Assembly: GCA_902363625.1 (NCBI GenBank)
Contig: CABJAS010000003.1
Coordinates: 62,001 to 126,000 of the forward strand
Direction of reading: 5' to 3'
Source: Clostridiaceae bacterium
Lineage (GTDB): Bacteria; Bacillota_I; Bacilli_A; Erysipelotrichales; Coprobacillaceae
DNA length: 64,000 bases
In this document: in pieces, positions 1 to 9,876 of the stretch
How the letters are laid out: every line of letters starts with the position of its first letter
How positions within the stretch are numbered: position 1 is the first letter of the stretch
Program-made: the position numbers and the translations under genes
The notes under the pieces: model-generated
Databases searched by the model: none
What the model was told of the DNA's origin: nothing
Seen by the model: the letters and a program-made list of their open reading frames with translations, nothing else

Positions 1-971
1 TCTATCTGTTTTATAATGGCTATCTTTCATTTTTAATTTTTATCTTTATTTTAACGGTGCCGCTGATCAGCTTCTTGTTAAGTCTGATCGGATATTTTCA
101 AACACATTTAGAGGTCTCACTCGATCATTCTGTCATTCATTTAAATGAAGAAGCCAAAGTAACGATCAAACGCAGCCAGACAAAATTATTCCCGGTCGGA
201 AAAATTACTTTTTCATTTCTATATGATCAGCCATTAAGCACCATTCATCAAAGTCAAGACTATGCTTTCGAAGATGAAGAAATCCATATTATCTTGAAAG
301 CTCAGCATTGCGGTAATATCGAGATTCAAGTTTATCATGTTTATTTCAGTGATTATTTCAGTCTGATTTCTCTTAAAAAAAGAAGCAGGCACACATTGTC
401 TTTGATGGTGCTGCCGCCTTTATTAAATATTGAAGCCACAATCGAACAGCTAAACTGCCAAACCCATCAAAATGTTTACTATGATCCCCATCATCCCGGT
501 GACGATTACAGTGAGCTATTTGATATACGTTCTTATCAGGAGGGGGATGCCTTAAACAGAATTCATTGGAAGCTTTCTATGAAAAGCAGGAATTTAATGG
601 TTAAGGAAGGGAGTCTGCCCATTGACGATCATATACTGCTTACTTTTTGTCTGACCCACCAAGCCGATCAGAATGACCGGATTTTATCGTTATTTCATTC
701 ACTGGCAACCTATTTATGTCTTCAGGAAATTCCCTTTGACATTCAATATAAAGTATTGCGCCATCATGATGTCATCACCCATTCCTTTGTCCAGCTTGAA
801 CAATACGAAACCTATTTTCAGGAGATGCTGACTTTTCCTTTGGAAAAAGAATACATATTCTCAGATCTCTCTGATCAAACACGTTACAGTGAACATTATC
901 ATGTAAATGAATGGGGAATCAGTGAAAATGGTATCTTGATCGGAGGTGAAGACAATGAACATCGCTCTTGA
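1..971 (+). CDS. DUF58 domain protein, 5' end outside the window
   Basis: The reading frame is open from the first full codon (position 3) with no stop before the GTG at 57, so the gene starts upstream of the window. The first residues seen are a hydrophobic membrane segment, as expected for this family. Around residues 155-190 (counted from 57) is the DUF58 hallmark: R-S-Y-x-E-G-D, then I-H-W-K, then L-M-V-K-E-G. DUF58 proteins have a VWA-like fold and usually sit between a MoxR AAA ATPase and a transglutaminase-like membrane protein; the latter is the next gene and overlaps this one by 17 bp. A moxR gene just upstream is expected but cannot be seen. The molecular role is not established; envelope or protein-complex maturation is the usual inference. 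Confidence 0.85.
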   Translation, partial: YLFYNGYLSFLIFIFILTVPLISFLLSLIGYFQTHLEVSLDHSVIHLNEEAKVTIKRSQTKLFPVGKITFSFLYDQPLSTIHQSQDYAFEDEEIHIILKAQHCGNIEIQVYHVYFSDYFSLISLKKRSRHTLSLMVLPPLLNIEATIEQLNCQTHQNVYYDPHHPGDDYSELFDIRSYQEGDALNRIHWKLSMKSRNLMVKEGSLPIDDHILLTFCLTHQADQNDRILSLFHSLATYLCLQEIPFDIQYKVLRHHDVITHSFVQLEQYETYFQEMLTFPLEKEYIFSDLSDQTRYSEHYHVNEWGISENGILIGGEDNEHRS

Positions 972-3009
972 TTTGTTTCTAATTGTATCATTTGTCATCG
1001 CTACATTATTAAATATGCTGTCTCCGTTGAAGTTTACGTTTGATTTATCGATGACCTTCATCATCAGCGGAATAATCGCAGTCATTTTCTATTTTCTTCT
1101 CTATTATAAACAAAAGAAATCACTCAAAATCCTTTTTATACTGTATATCTTACTCATGATAGTAAGTTTTCCTTTATTAAAAGAGGGGTTTAGTATCACG
1201 ATTAATACAATTATCAAAGCTTACAATGCGCATTCTCAGTTTGGTTTTCCAAGTCTTGCGATTCCGTTTGGAAATCAGCCTGCATTAGCTTGTAATTATT
1301 TTTTAATCATAGCGCTTATTCCCTTTATCTTTCTAAGCACTAAAACCGTGCAAAAAGCAAAGCATTTTATTTTGCCGTTTTTGATTTCACTGCTTTATAT
1401 CGGCATTCCTTTACTTTTTAATATTGAAGCTCATCGTACGCTCTTATTTTTCTATCTTGCCAGTCTTGTTTCTCTATTAATGAGCTTGAAGGTTCGCAAG
1501 CAGAACCAATCCGCTGCCAAGTCGTTTCCTATAATTGTGTTTTTCTTAGTCTTTTGTTTGCTTTTTGGCATTCAAACTTATTATCCGGAAAATAATTATC
1601 AGCGAAATGAATGGGCAGAGAATATCCGCAAGAACCTAAGTAAAGAAGGCATTAATCTCATTTTTGACCTTTTCAGCAAGCGTGATGCCAATCGTTCTAA
1701 CCTGCTTTCTGCCGGGAATCGCTATTATACAGGTAAAGTAGATTTAACCGTGCAGGCTGATGAACCTGTCACCACTTTATTAAAAGGAACTTCATTCATG
1801 AAATATCAAAACAACGAATGGAGTAATCCCGAATTAAACGTTGATTATCGCGAGCATGAAATGACCGCCACTTCTACGATGGAGGATTTATTAACTGAAG
1901 TCTATCCTACATTTGATTATACAAATCGCACAATGGTGATTGAAAATACTTCCTCTTTGGATAATTTTATGTATATGCCTTATTTTATCTCAAGGCAAAG
2001 CGGTCTTTATAATTTAGATTCTAAAGCAAAAGGGTTCTACTTCACTCCTAATGCTTCTACTTATTTAATTCAGTATATGGATGTCCCGCTTGATATTTTA
2101 AGCACACCCATTCTCCGTGTTGATGAAGAATATCGCTATATACGCAGCCATTATTTACAGATTCCTGATCATACCCGTTCAGTTTTACTGGATTATTTAG
2201 ATGATCAAATCTCACCTTTCGATTCTACTGGCATCATTGTGGATCAAGTAGTAGACATCGTCAAAAACAGTGCAGACTATACCTTGTCTCCCGGCTTAAC
2301 TCCGGAAGATCAGGATTTTGTAGATTACTTTTTGAATATCAATAAACGTGGCTATTGTGTTCATTTTGCCACTACAGCAACAATGATGCTCCGTGCCCTT
2401 GACATTCCTGCCCGCTATGTGGAAGGCTATACTTTAAACAGTCAGGACTTTACAGACGGAACAGCTCTGGTTCGAGATAATCAGGCTCATGCTTGGGTTG
2501 AAGTTTATTTCCAGAATTTCGGTTGGATTCCTTTTGATGTTACACCGCCGGCAACATATGCTCCCATCGAAAATGAAGAGGAAGTAATCACGGATCCTTT
2601 AGAAGAAAATAATACCTCCTCACAGCAAAATCAAAATAATCAAAATCAAACAAATACCGATGATATAAACACCGAAGTCAACGCCAAAACTTCTTTTGCT
2701 CCTTTATATCTGCTGATTGTGATTGTGGTTATTTTGCTTGCCTATGGACTCTATCGCTGGTGGTTGTATAAAGACTGTCATTCTTCTGATGCAAAAAAGA
2801 ATATTCTGCACTACTACAAGCGCCTGCTTCGATTAACGCCAAAGGTAGAAGAAGATATTTATCAGTTAGTATTAAAAGTTCGCTTTTCACCACATCCGAT
2901 CACTGCTGCGGAATTGGCGAAGATGGAAAGCTACTATCATCAGAAGGTATCTGAAATAAAAAAAGGATCCTCCCTGATTAAAAAGGTATGGATCACTCTT
3001 CTTTACTAA
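955..3009 (+). CDS. Membrane transglutaminase-like protein (TgpA type)
   Basis: A 684-residue membrane protein. About six hydrophobic segments fill residues 1-210, an extracytoplasmic part holds a transglutaminase-like core, and a further membrane segment near residues 570-590 precedes a cytoplasmic tail. The papain-like triad is visible: Cys468 in RGYCVHF, His512 in QAHAWVE and Asp528 in PFDVTPP. The stretch just before the last membrane helix is rich in Asn, Gln and Thr, a typical linker. I chose ATG 955 because GGAGG at 942-946 lies eight bases upstream; a GTG at 946 would sit inside that ribosome binding site. It overlaps the DUF58 gene by 17 bp, so the two are coupled. The family is known to pair with DUF58; the substrate is unknown. 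Confidence 0.88.
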   Translation: MNIALDLFLIVSFVIATLLNMLSPLKFTFDLSMTFIISGIIAVIFYFLLYYKQKKSLKILFILYILLMIVSFPLLKEGFSITINTIIKAYNAHSQFGFPSLAIPFGNQPALACNYFLIIALIPFIFLSTKTVQKAKHFILPFLISLLYIGIPLLFNIEAHRTLLFFYLASLVSLLMSLKVRKQNQSAAKSFPIIVFFLVFCLLFGIQTYYPENNYQRNEWAENIRKNLSKEGINLIFDLFSKRDANRSNLLSAGNRYYTGKVDLTVQADEPVTTLLKGTSFMKYQNNEWSNPELNVDYREHEMTATSTMEDLLTEVYPTFDYTNRTMVIENTSSLDNFMYMPYFISRQSGLYNLDSKAKGFYFTPNASTYLIQYMDVPLDILSTPILRVDEEYRYIRSHYLQIPDHTRSVLLDYLDDQISPFDSTGIIVDQVVDIVKNSADYTLSPGLTPEDQDFVDYFLNINKRGYCVHFATTATMMLRALDIPARYVEGYTLNSQDFTDGTALVRDNQAHAWVEVYFQNFGWIPFDVTPPATYAPIENEEEVITDPLEENNTSSQQNQNNQNQTNTDDINTEVNAKTSFAPLYLLIVIVVILLAYGLYRWWLYKDCHSSDAKKNILHYYKRLLRLTPKVEEDIYQLVLKVRFSPHPITAAELAKMESYYHQKVSEIKKGSSLIKKVWITLLY

Positions 3010-4688
3010 TCGTTTAGCGTAATGGTTGTTTCAATCGTTCCGCCTTTATGACAAGACGCTTTTAGTTTTAGCGTATCGCCACTTTTTCCTTCAACGAAGA
3101 AAGTGGCTTTTTTCATGATCGGTTCATAATCAAATGTATTGATAGAATGATCAAAGAAATAATCTGTCGCAACACCTGAGAATCCTTCCAGGTTTCCCAA
3201 ATCGATTTCAGTAGGGCTTACGGCTTTTGTTTTTTCTTCCATCAGTTCTACCTTCACCGGTGAAACAATTTTCATTTTCTTTGTTTCATCTGTCAAATAG
3301 GTTGGCAGATAGCCTTTATTGGCAATATGCGCTTCAATTTTGTATGTGCCTTCTCCTATTTTTATCGTATCAATATGATCGAAAGTTAACTGTGGCAAAG
3401 TTGCAGCCATTCTTAAACAAAAACGCGTTGTCTTTTCTACTTCCTGTGTTAAGAAAGCAACAGGTGGATTCTGCAAACTGAATTTCATATCCAAACCACC
3501 GATTTCTACTTCTCCAAGCTGAGGATGTGGACAAGTTTGCCAAGGCTTAAAGGCTTCCGGGGCATTTTCCTGACACCAATCAATTAGCTTCTGATATTCC
3601 TCTGCCATTTCTTTATCTGTTTTTGGCAGACTTGGCCAGGTTTGCTTGATTCCGGCACGGCTCACCATATTCCAAAGTTCCGTTGTATAAGCAGGAATTC
3701 CATTTTGCTGATAGCACCAGTCATCAAAAGCACCGGAAGAATAGCTGGCTTGATCTTCTGTGAATGAATCAAAGATGGCTACCACCGGATAACCCATTTC
3801 TTCTGTTCCCATCTTTCCGATTTCTTTTAATATTTTCTGATCGAGTTTAGAGGATGTCTTTTCAGGACGAGTTCCCGGCGGACATAGAATCATTCCCCCG
3901 AATGTATGATGCGTCGCTACTCCACCGATATTTTTATGAGCTAAAACAAAATCAACAACGGCTTTGTTTTCCATATTACTCAACGGATAAGGTCCCGCAC
4001 CGGGCTGTCTTACTTCACTGAACCAGCCAAAAGGATAGTTACGATTAAAATCCAGCCCCCATAATGGATTGGCGTTTTTAAAATGATCTCCATCAAAGCC
4101 CTTTACTTGCCCTTCAGGATAAACATTATAGAAAGTACCTTCAAATTCATCCGGCTGACGTTTCAGCATCACATTCGGATTATCCGGATTGACTTTCCAT
4201 GCACCATAAGGTGTTTTGATACGCATCATTCGTAAAACTCCGTCATGATCAATATCGTCATCATAAAGTCCGTTTTCCTGAGTTTCAGTTAAATAAGGAC
4301 GATCTACTGAACGCAGCTTCGTTTCACTTGTCAAATAAACCTCCGCTCCATCCGGCGAAATACGTGGAATAATATAGAATGTAAAGCGATCAATCAAATC
4401 TGTCACTTTCTTATCCTCTTTATAATTCGTAACTAAATAATCAATCGTATGCATTGCCGCCATGGATCCGGTTACTTCTCCGGCATGGGTATTCCCATCA
4501 ATATAATAGGCTGGCTTTTTATCACTGTCCCCTTTTGAAATCGTAACGGCATAAACATGACGATCTTTAGGTGTAGTGCCAATAATATCCACATGCATAA
4601 TGTCTGGATATTTCTTTTCCAGCTCCGCTAAATGATCAGATAATTCCTGATATAAGAAATAATGGTCGTAATTAAACGTTGTTTTCAT
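3006..4688 (-). CDS. M14 family zinc carboxypeptidase
   Basis: A 560-residue metallopeptidase of the M14 (carboxypeptidase A-like) family. The zinc site reads H68-x-x-E71 in NTHAGEV, with the third ligand His in the VATHHTF segment near residue 258. The catalytic Glu lies in YTTELWN near residue 340. The C-terminal 170 residues look like an added beta-rich domain. No signal peptide is evident, so it is probably cytoplasmic. It overlaps the convergent transglutaminase gene by 4 bp at the stop codons and is monocistronic. The ATG at 4688 follows GGGAGAAGG. A promoter TTGTGA-N17-TATAAT lies at 4740-4712. The peptide substrate cannot be told from sequence. Confidence 0.88.
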   Translation of the reverse strand: MKTTFNYDHYFLYQELSDHLAELEKKYPDIMHVDIIGTTPKDRHVYAVTISKGDSDKKPAYYIDGNTHAGEVTGSMAAMHTIDYLVTNYKEDKKVTDLIDRFTFYIIPRISPDGAEVYLTSETKLRSVDRPYLTETQENGLYDDDIDHDGVLRMMRIKTPYGAWKVNPDNPNVMLKRQPDEFEGTFYNVYPEGQVKGFDGDHFKNANPLWGLDFNRNYPFGWFSEVRQPGAGPYPLSNMENKAVVDFVLAHKNIGGVATHHTFGGMILCPPGTRPEKTSSKLDQKILKEIGKMGTEEMGYPVVAIFDSFTEDQASYSSGAFDDWCYQQNGIPAYTTELWNMVSRAGIKQTWPSLPKTDKEMAEEYQKLIDWCQENAPEAFKPWQTCPHPQLGEVEIGGLDMKFSLQNPPVAFLTQEVEKTTRFCLRMAATLPQLTFDHIDTIKIGEGTYKIEAHIANKGYLPTYLTDETKKMKIVSPVKVELMEEKTKAVSPTEIDLGNLEGFSGVATDYFFDHSINTFDYEPIMKKATFFVEGKSGDTLKLKASCHKGGTIETTITLND

Positions 4689-4711
4689 TCCTTCTCCCCC
4701 TTTTTCATATA

Positions 4712-4740
4712 ATTATAGCGGTTATTTACGATATTCACAA
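4712..4740 (-). promoter_or_regulatory. Promoter of the M14 carboxypeptidase gene
   Basis: On the minus strand, TTGTGA (4740-4735), a 17-bp spacer and TATAAT (4717-4712) lie about 25 bp before the start codon. The match to a sigma-A promoter is good. Confidence 0.6.
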
Positions 4741-4822
4741 TCTTTTAGTAAAAAATATTAGAATATGATATAATATAAGTATCAGATAAGATCTATTTCC
4801 AAATATTAAAGGAGGCGTACTT

Positions 4823-5146
4823 ATGAATCGGCTGATTATGTTTTTAATTGTTGGCGGTATCCTTTTCACTGCCATATTTGCGATCCGTTATTTAAGAGTT
4901 GTGCCAAATTACCAAAAAGAATATCTGCTTGAATTTTCACCATTGATTAAAATGAAGCTTTCCAAAATTGAGAGCGTTCACGGCATCTACGGGATTCGAC
5001 AGCTCAACGACCATCAATACAGAATTCATTTTGACCCACCTGCAAAGCAGCTTCAGGAGCAGCTCTTTGATCAACTTTCTTTAACAAAACAAGATGTCTC
5101 TATCAAACAACTGCATAGCTGGCTGAAAACAAACGCATGGAAATAA
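4823..5146 (+). CDS. Small membrane-anchored protein of unknown function
   Basis: A 107-residue protein I do not recognise. The first 22 residues form one membrane segment (MNRLIMFLIVGGILFTAIFA); the rest is a basic soluble part ending in a Trp-Lys tail. The middle (IESVHGIYGIRQLNDHQYRI) is compatible with a small alpha/beta domain of the HMA or ferredoxin-like kind, but no metal-binding Cys pair is present. The start is well supported by AAAGGAGG about 8 bases upstream. It is divergent from the M14 gene and followed by its own terminator, so it is probably monocistronic. Confidence 0.7.
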   Translation: MNRLIMFLIVGGILFTAIFAIRYLRVVPNYQKEYLLEFSPLIKMKLSKIESVHGIYGIRQLNDHQYRIHFDPPAKQLQEQLFDQLSLTKQDVSIKQLHSWLKTNAWK

Positions 5147-5165
5147 TTCTTCTTTTAATTCTCTG

Positions 5166-5205
5166 AAAGATCATGTCATTCTCTTTGGCATGGTCTTTTA
5201 TTATT
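5166..5205 (+). terminator. Terminator after the small membrane protein gene
   Basis: AAAGATCATG (5166-5175) pairs with CATGGTCTTT (5189-5198) through one G-U pair, followed by a short T-rich run. Confidence 0.6.
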
Positions 5206-5313
5206 AAGTGCATAAGAATTTCTCCATTTTACTTTCCCCCTATATAAAACCACATCAATTAGTATTATTTTTTATTAAAATTGTGTATAATAAAAGGCAT
5301 GGAGGTGATAAGT

Positions 5314-6759
5314 ATGACATTTGATTTTATTAATGCAATCATTCATTTGCTTTATGAAAATCCGGATGTCTTTATCACGACTTTATTTTCAAGCGTTCAG
5401 ACACATCATGAAATGAAAAAATGGATGATGAATCAAAATATTGATTTTCAATGGTTAAAAAGAATCAAAGAAGATGATTTACCGTTATTAACCGGACGTA
5501 AAGAAGTTATTCAGATTGAGGCTTTGCTGAGAATAGATATTCAAGGAGAATTAGATGCATTTATAGTCAAGAATCGCTCTGAGACTCACTATCTCTTTTT
5601 TCCGGGAAAAGACCAAGAGAACCCAATCAACCAACGCTTTATAGATAAGACCTATATTCAAGCCTTACAAAAGCAGTGTTACGGTATGATTTTTTATCCA
5701 CAGGAGCCGTTTGATGAAGATCGTTATATGTTTTCAAATCCCGCTCACAGCCTCATGCAGGCATTGTTTAATGCTGATCAATGGCCCGGCATTTTAAAAA
5801 TTCATGATGATGAAATCTGCTTCATTCCCATTCGCTTTAATGAGGAAATAGAAGCTGTTATTCTTAATGAGAAGATAAATCAAAAGAAGCAGGATGAAAC
5901 CTTCTTCATTCATTTAAGTGACCTGCATTTAGGATCTAAAAAACATAATTCCGGTGCTGCCGCACTGATACGAGCATTAGATAATCTTTATCCTTCTTTG
6001 CCAAAGGACAACCAAACAAAAATACTCATTACCGGAGATCTGATGAACAGTCCGAATCGTAAAAACATGTACTTAGCTTCGGGATTGATGAATGATTTGA
6101 AAAAGCGCTATAAGGCTGACATTTCTTTTATTTTAGGAAATCATGATGTCATCGTACACGGATTAAATCTATTACGTGTCCAAAAAGCAAAAGTAGTAGC
6201 ATACTTGCTTGGTGAAAATATTAAAGTGCTGGAAAAAGAAAAGATTATCTTAATTAAGATTAATTCTGCCTATGAAGGAAATCTTGCCCGTGGTAAAGTA
6301 GGCATTCAGCAGCTTGAGGAAATTGATGAAGAATTATCCGCAATCACAGATTTAGACAGCTATCAGTTAATGGTTATGATTCATCATCATGTATTTCCAA
6401 TTGACAAAGCTGACTTTCTAAAGAAAAAATGGAATGAGAAAAAAGTGTTAAGCAAGATTATGGAAACATCGAAAGAATTGGTTGATTCAGATCTATTGAT
6501 TGACTGGTTAGAAAAGCGCCATGTTCAATACATTCTGCATGGGCATAAGCATATTCCCTATTTTAGAAAATATCATCAGTTCTACGTTGTTTCCTGCGGT
6601 TCTTCATGCGGTTACTTAAAAGAGAGCCGAATGAAGTACTTAAGCTATAATATTTTAAAATATGACAATCAGACACACCAAATGAAGGTCTGTTTAATTT
6701 GTTATGAAGCGGCTAATGGAAACGAAGGACGTCGCATTGAAGTTCATCTTTTTAAATAA
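5314..6759 (+). CDS. Metallophosphoesterase
   Basis: A 481-residue protein. The C-terminal two thirds are a calcineurin-like phosphoesterase with all the metal-binding motifs: D-L-H (SDLHLGS, near residue 205), G-D (ITGDLMN), G-N-H-D (LGNHDV), H-H-H (MIHHHVF) and G-H-K-H (HGHKHIP). The first 190 residues are an extra domain I cannot name; it carries an FFP-x-K segment and may recognise the substrate. ATG 5314 is chosen because GGAGG at 5301-5305 lies eight bases upstream; an in-frame TTG at 5281 lacks a site. It is monocistronic, with TATAAT at 5286 and a strong terminator after it. The substrate is unknown; nucleic acid or cyclic nucleotide is possible. Confidence 0.85.
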   Translation: MTFDFINAIIHLLYENPDVFITTLFSSVQTHHEMKKWMMNQNIDFQWLKRIKEDDLPLLTGRKEVIQIEALLRIDIQGELDAFIVKNRSETHYLFFPGKDQENPINQRFIDKTYIQALQKQCYGMIFYPQEPFDEDRYMFSNPAHSLMQALFNADQWPGILKIHDDEICFIPIRFNEEIEAVILNEKINQKKQDETFFIHLSDLHLGSKKHNSGAAALIRALDNLYPSLPKDNQTKILITGDLMNSPNRKNMYLASGLMNDLKKRYKADISFILGNHDVIVHGLNLLRVQKAKVVAYLLGENIKVLEKEKIILIKINSAYEGNLARGKVGIQQLEEIDEELSAITDLDSYQLMVMIHHHVFPIDKADFLKKKWNEKKVLSKIMETSKELVDSDLLIDWLEKRHVQYILHGHKHIPYFRKYHQFYVVSCGSSCGYLKESRMKYLSYNILKYDNQTHQMKVCLICYEAANGNEGRRIEVHLFK

Positions 6760-6761
6760 AT

Positions 6762-6786
6762 AACACCATAGCAAAGCTATGGTGTT
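6762..6786. terminator. Bidirectional terminator between convergent genes
   Basis: A perfect 11-bp stem, AACACCATAGC (6762-6772) with GCTATGGTGTT (6776-6786), closes an AAA loop. T-rich DNA follows on both strands. The stop codon of the minus-strand lipoprotein gene lies inside the hairpin. Confidence 0.85.
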
Positions 6787-7520
6787 ATTTCATTATAGAC
6801 GATTGTTTGAGTATCCTTATTATATTCTGCAGTATATTTTATCCAATTATCTGCACTATCACCAATATTGATATGTGCCGCCCATTGATCATTCTGAAAC
6901 AATTCTGCTAATTGTCCAAATACCGATAAAAGGTTTTGCTTGAACTCCTCTTCACTGCCATAATCCTGACCGGATTGCATATCATAATTAATAATAAATG
7001 AAAAAGAAATCTGATAATTCTTTAAAGTTGAGATATCAAAATGAGTAAATTGAAGTCCTTTCCCTTCAAAAAAGAAGAATTCTTTTCCGGAAAGCATCTT
7101 TTTACTATATTTATTATGTCCTTCTTTATCTTTCGGTACTTCAAGACTATAAAAGATATCTAACGCTTCACTCTCTTTGAATCCAGGAAATACATTTTTA
7201 AAATAATGCAGTACCTCTTCTTCCGAACGTCTTTTGGCATGGTCTAAGATCGTCCAGTGAAAATCTTCCCGATTATCAAAAGATAATCTATAAGTTTGCC
7301 CATCATCTGCCAGATAAGAAATCTCATACTGATTGAATTCTCCATGTGCCGGAATCGGTGAAGAATTATATTCTTTACGTTCATTCTTAACAACAGTATA
7401 GTCTTTAAATGCGAAATGGAGATACGTTTTATATTTAGTTAAATAATCCTCATCGTAATTCATCTGACACCCGCATAAAAATAATCCAATCAGCAACAAG
7501 ACAAATATTTTTCTTTTCAT
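6777..7520 (-). CDS. Putative lipoprotein, unknown function
   Basis: A 247-residue lipoprotein. A short basic start (MKRK) and a hydrophobic stretch lead to the lipobox L-C-G-C with the lipidated Cys at position 18, so it should be anchored on the outer face of the membrane. The remainder is acidic and aromatic-rich, with no family I recognise. The ATG at 7520 directly follows the metH stop (TGAAATG), so it is the last gene of the methionine operon and probably translationally coupled. An in-frame TTG at 7529 overlapping metH is an alternative start. A link to methionine or cobalamin metabolism is suggested only by position. Confidence 0.75.
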   Translation of the reverse strand: MKRKIFVLLLIGLFLCGCQMNYDEDYLTKYKTYLHFAFKDYTVVKNERKEYNSSPIPAHGEFNQYEISYLADDGQTYRLSFDNREDFHWTILDHAKRRSEEEVLHYFKNVFPGFKESEALDIFYSLEVPKDKEGHNKYSKKMLSGKEFFFFEGKGLQFTHFDISTLKNYQISFSFIINYDMQSGQDYGSEEEFKQNLLSVFGQLAELFQNDQWAAHINIGDSADNWIKYTAEYNKDTQTIVYNEITP

Positions 7521-7521
7521 T

Positions 7522-9876
7522 TCAGCCAATTACTCTTTGTGCTATTTCTACACTTTGCAAAGCATCTTTAGCATAATAATCGGCATGAATCTGCATTGCA
7601 TATTCGGGTGTCAGTACAGCTCCGCCTACCATGATCGGACAGACATGATCAATCTGTTTCAATAATGCGATTGTCTTTTCCATCGATACCACAGTAGTTG
7701 TCATTAGGGCACTTAGTCCGATTAGCTTAGGCTGATATTGATGGTAAGCTTCTACCACTTTCTCAATCTTTACATCACGACCTAAATCGATGACTTGAAA
7801 ACCATAGCTTTCTAAAACAACTTTAACAATATTCTTTCCGATATCATGGATATCCCCTTCTACTGTCGCTAACACAATAGGTCCTTTTAAAGTCTCTGCA
7901 TCATTTTTAAACGTTTCTTTTAATATTTCAAAGGCCATCTTGGTTGTTTCCGCTGATTGAATGAGCTGAGGTAAAAAGACAGTTCCTTTTTCAAACCCGT
8001 TTCCTACTTCTTCCAAGGCAGGAATTAAAATAGTATTGATGATCTCCATCGCTGTTTTTTCTTTTAGCTGTGTACGTGTTGCCTGAACAACTTCATCCTT
8101 AATTCCTCGCATCACGATTTCTTTTAAAGTAAATGTTGTATTTGATGATATCAGCTCCCTTTTAGTCTGTACATGTCGTTCAATATAACGCGCAGCATCC
8201 ACATCATTATGATGCAAAACATTGAAAGCATCAATGACTGCCATCATTTCCTGATCCATCGGATTCATGATCGGAAGGTCTAAACCGGCTGTCATTGCCA
8301 TCGTCAAATAAGTACGGTTAAGCAATGGACGATCCGGAAGACCGAATGAGACATTGCTGACCCCTAATACCGTATGCACGTCAAGTGTCTTAACCATCTG
8401 AACAGCCTTGATTGTTTCCATGACTTCAGCTTGTTTGGCAGACGCCGTTAACACCAGACAGTCAATCACGATACTTTCTTCATAGATGCCATACTCTTTG
8501 GCTTTTGCAATAATCTTTTTAGCGATTTCAAAACGTTCTTCCGCTCGATCGGGAATTCCCTGATCATCCAAGGTTAAGCCAATGATGATTCCCCCGTATT
8601 TTTTAACGATTGGAAAAATACAATCCATCGTTTCTGATTTACCATTAACCGAATTGACTAACGGACGTCCATTATAATAACGGCAGCCTGTTTCCAATGC
8701 ATCAATATTAGAACTGTCGATCTGTAAAGGCAACGTGACCACTTCCTGTACCATTTTAATCACATTTCTCATCGTCAAAGGCTCATCAATTCCGGGAACT
8801 CCGACATTAACATCTAATACATGAGCACCGGCACGTTCTTGATTGATCGCTTCTAGGACAACACGGTCATACTGTTGATCTAACAATGCTTGTTTCAATT
8901 TTTTCTTTCCGGTTGGATTCAAACGTTCTCCGCAAACTGTAATACTTTTTCCTAACTCGATTGTATCGGTTCCGCTGGAAATCAATGTCTTTTTAGGAAG
9001 TACACGTGGTGCTGCCAGTTTTGGCAATGTTTCTTTTAACAGCTCAATAAAGTCCGGGGTTGTTCCACAGCAGCCGCCAATAATACTTACTCCGCTTTGA
9101 GCGTAAGTTAAGACAGATTCACAGTAATGCTCACGGGTAATATCAAAATGCGTATGTCCATCTATTAGACAAGGTAATCCCGCATTAGGCTGAATCATAA
9201 CAGGTAAATGAGAAACCGAAAGGATTTCTTCAATAATCGGTCTTAGTTCATCAGGACCAAGTGAGCAATTCACCCCGATGGCATCCACCCCTAAGCCACT
9301 GCATACATTCACCATGGTTGTCGGTGTGCTTCCAGAAAGTGTACGTCCATTCGCCTCAAAGGTCATGGTCACAAAAATTGGCAGATCACAATTTTCCTTC
9401 GCTGCCAAAATTCCTGCTTTTACTTCATAAAGATCGCTCATAGTCTCAAACAAGATAAGATCCACATCATCCTTTGCCAGTAAAATCTGTTCCTTTACAA
9501 TATCATAAGCTTCATCAAAAGTAAGAGTTCCCATAGGCTCCATCAGACTTCCAATCGGTCCGATATCTAAAGCAATATACGCTTCTTTTCCTATGTTCTT
9601 TCTTGCTTCTTTAGCATTATGTACAGCCGCATCAATGATCTCTTTTAATGAAGCAGAGGCTTCTTTCATTTTCAGGCGATTTGCTCCAAAGGTATTGGTT
9701 GTAATGAAATCCGCTCCCGCTCGTAAATACGCTTCATGAATGTCCTGAAGCCATTTTGGATGGGTTATATTCAGCATTTCCGGAATTTCTCCGGCTTTTA
9801 ATCCTTTTTCCTGCAGTTGGGTTCCCATCGCTCCATCAAAGATCAGTAAATCTTTTCCTAATCGATCTTGTAGCAT
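7522..9876 (-). CDS. metH: Cobalamin-dependent methionine synthase, short form without reactivation domain
   Basis: Transfers the methyl group of methyltetrahydrofolate through cobalamin to homocysteine, giving methionine. Domain order in 784 residues: homocysteine-binding barrel (residues 1-290) with zinc Cys in GVNCSLG and GGCCGTTP; pterin-binding barrel (about 305-560) starting at GERLNPTGKK; a helical B12 cap (about 580-660); and a B12-binding domain (about 665-784) with the cobalt-ligating His in GDIHDIGKN. The E. coli enzyme is about 1227 residues and ends in an AdoMet-binding reactivation domain, which is absent here. The neighbouring upstream gene supplies a candidate. The start overlaps that gene by 19 bp, and AGGAGG lies eight bases before the ATG. 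Confidence 0.95.
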   Translation of the reverse strand: MLQDRLGKDLLIFDGAMGTQLQEKGLKAGEIPEMLNITHPKWLQDIHEAYLRAGADFITTNTFGANRLKMKEASASLKEIIDAAVHNAKEARKNIGKEAYIALDIGPIGSLMEPMGTLTFDEAYDIVKEQILLAKDDVDLILFETMSDLYEVKAGILAAKENCDLPIFVTMTFEANGRTLSGSTPTTMVNVCSGLGVDAIGVNCSLGPDELRPIIEEILSVSHLPVMIQPNAGLPCLIDGHTHFDITREHYCESVLTYAQSGVSIIGGCCGTTPDFIELLKETLPKLAAPRVLPKKTLISSGTDTIELGKSITVCGERLNPTGKKKLKQALLDQQYDRVVLEAINQERAGAHVLDVNVGVPGIDEPLTMRNVIKMVQEVVTLPLQIDSSNIDALETGCRYYNGRPLVNSVNGKSETMDCIFPIVKKYGGIIIGLTLDDQGIPDRAEERFEIAKKIIAKAKEYGIYEESIVIDCLVLTASAKQAEVMETIKAVQMVKTLDVHTVLGVSNVSFGLPDRPLLNRTYLTMAMTAGLDLPIMNPMDQEMMAVIDAFNVLHHNDVDAARYIERHVQTKRELISSNTTFTLKEIVMRGIKDEVVQATRTQLKEKTAMEIINTILIPALEEVGNGFEKGTVFLPQLIQSAETTKMAFEILKETFKNDAETLKGPIVLATVEGDIHDIGKNIVKVVLESYGFQVIDLGRDVKIEKVVEAYHQYQPKLIGLSALMTTTVVSMEKTIALLKQIDHVCPIMVGGAVLTPEYAMQIHADYYAKDALQSVEIAQRVIG

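Noticed and set aside
57..59. GTG at 57 as the start of the DUF58 gene
   Set aside because: The frame is open without a stop to the window edge and the residues before it continue a membrane segment, so the true start is upstream.
5281..5313. TTG start extending the metallophosphoesterase
   Set aside because: No Shine-Dalgarno sequence before it, and the extension would run through the promoter and ribosome binding site of ATG 5314.
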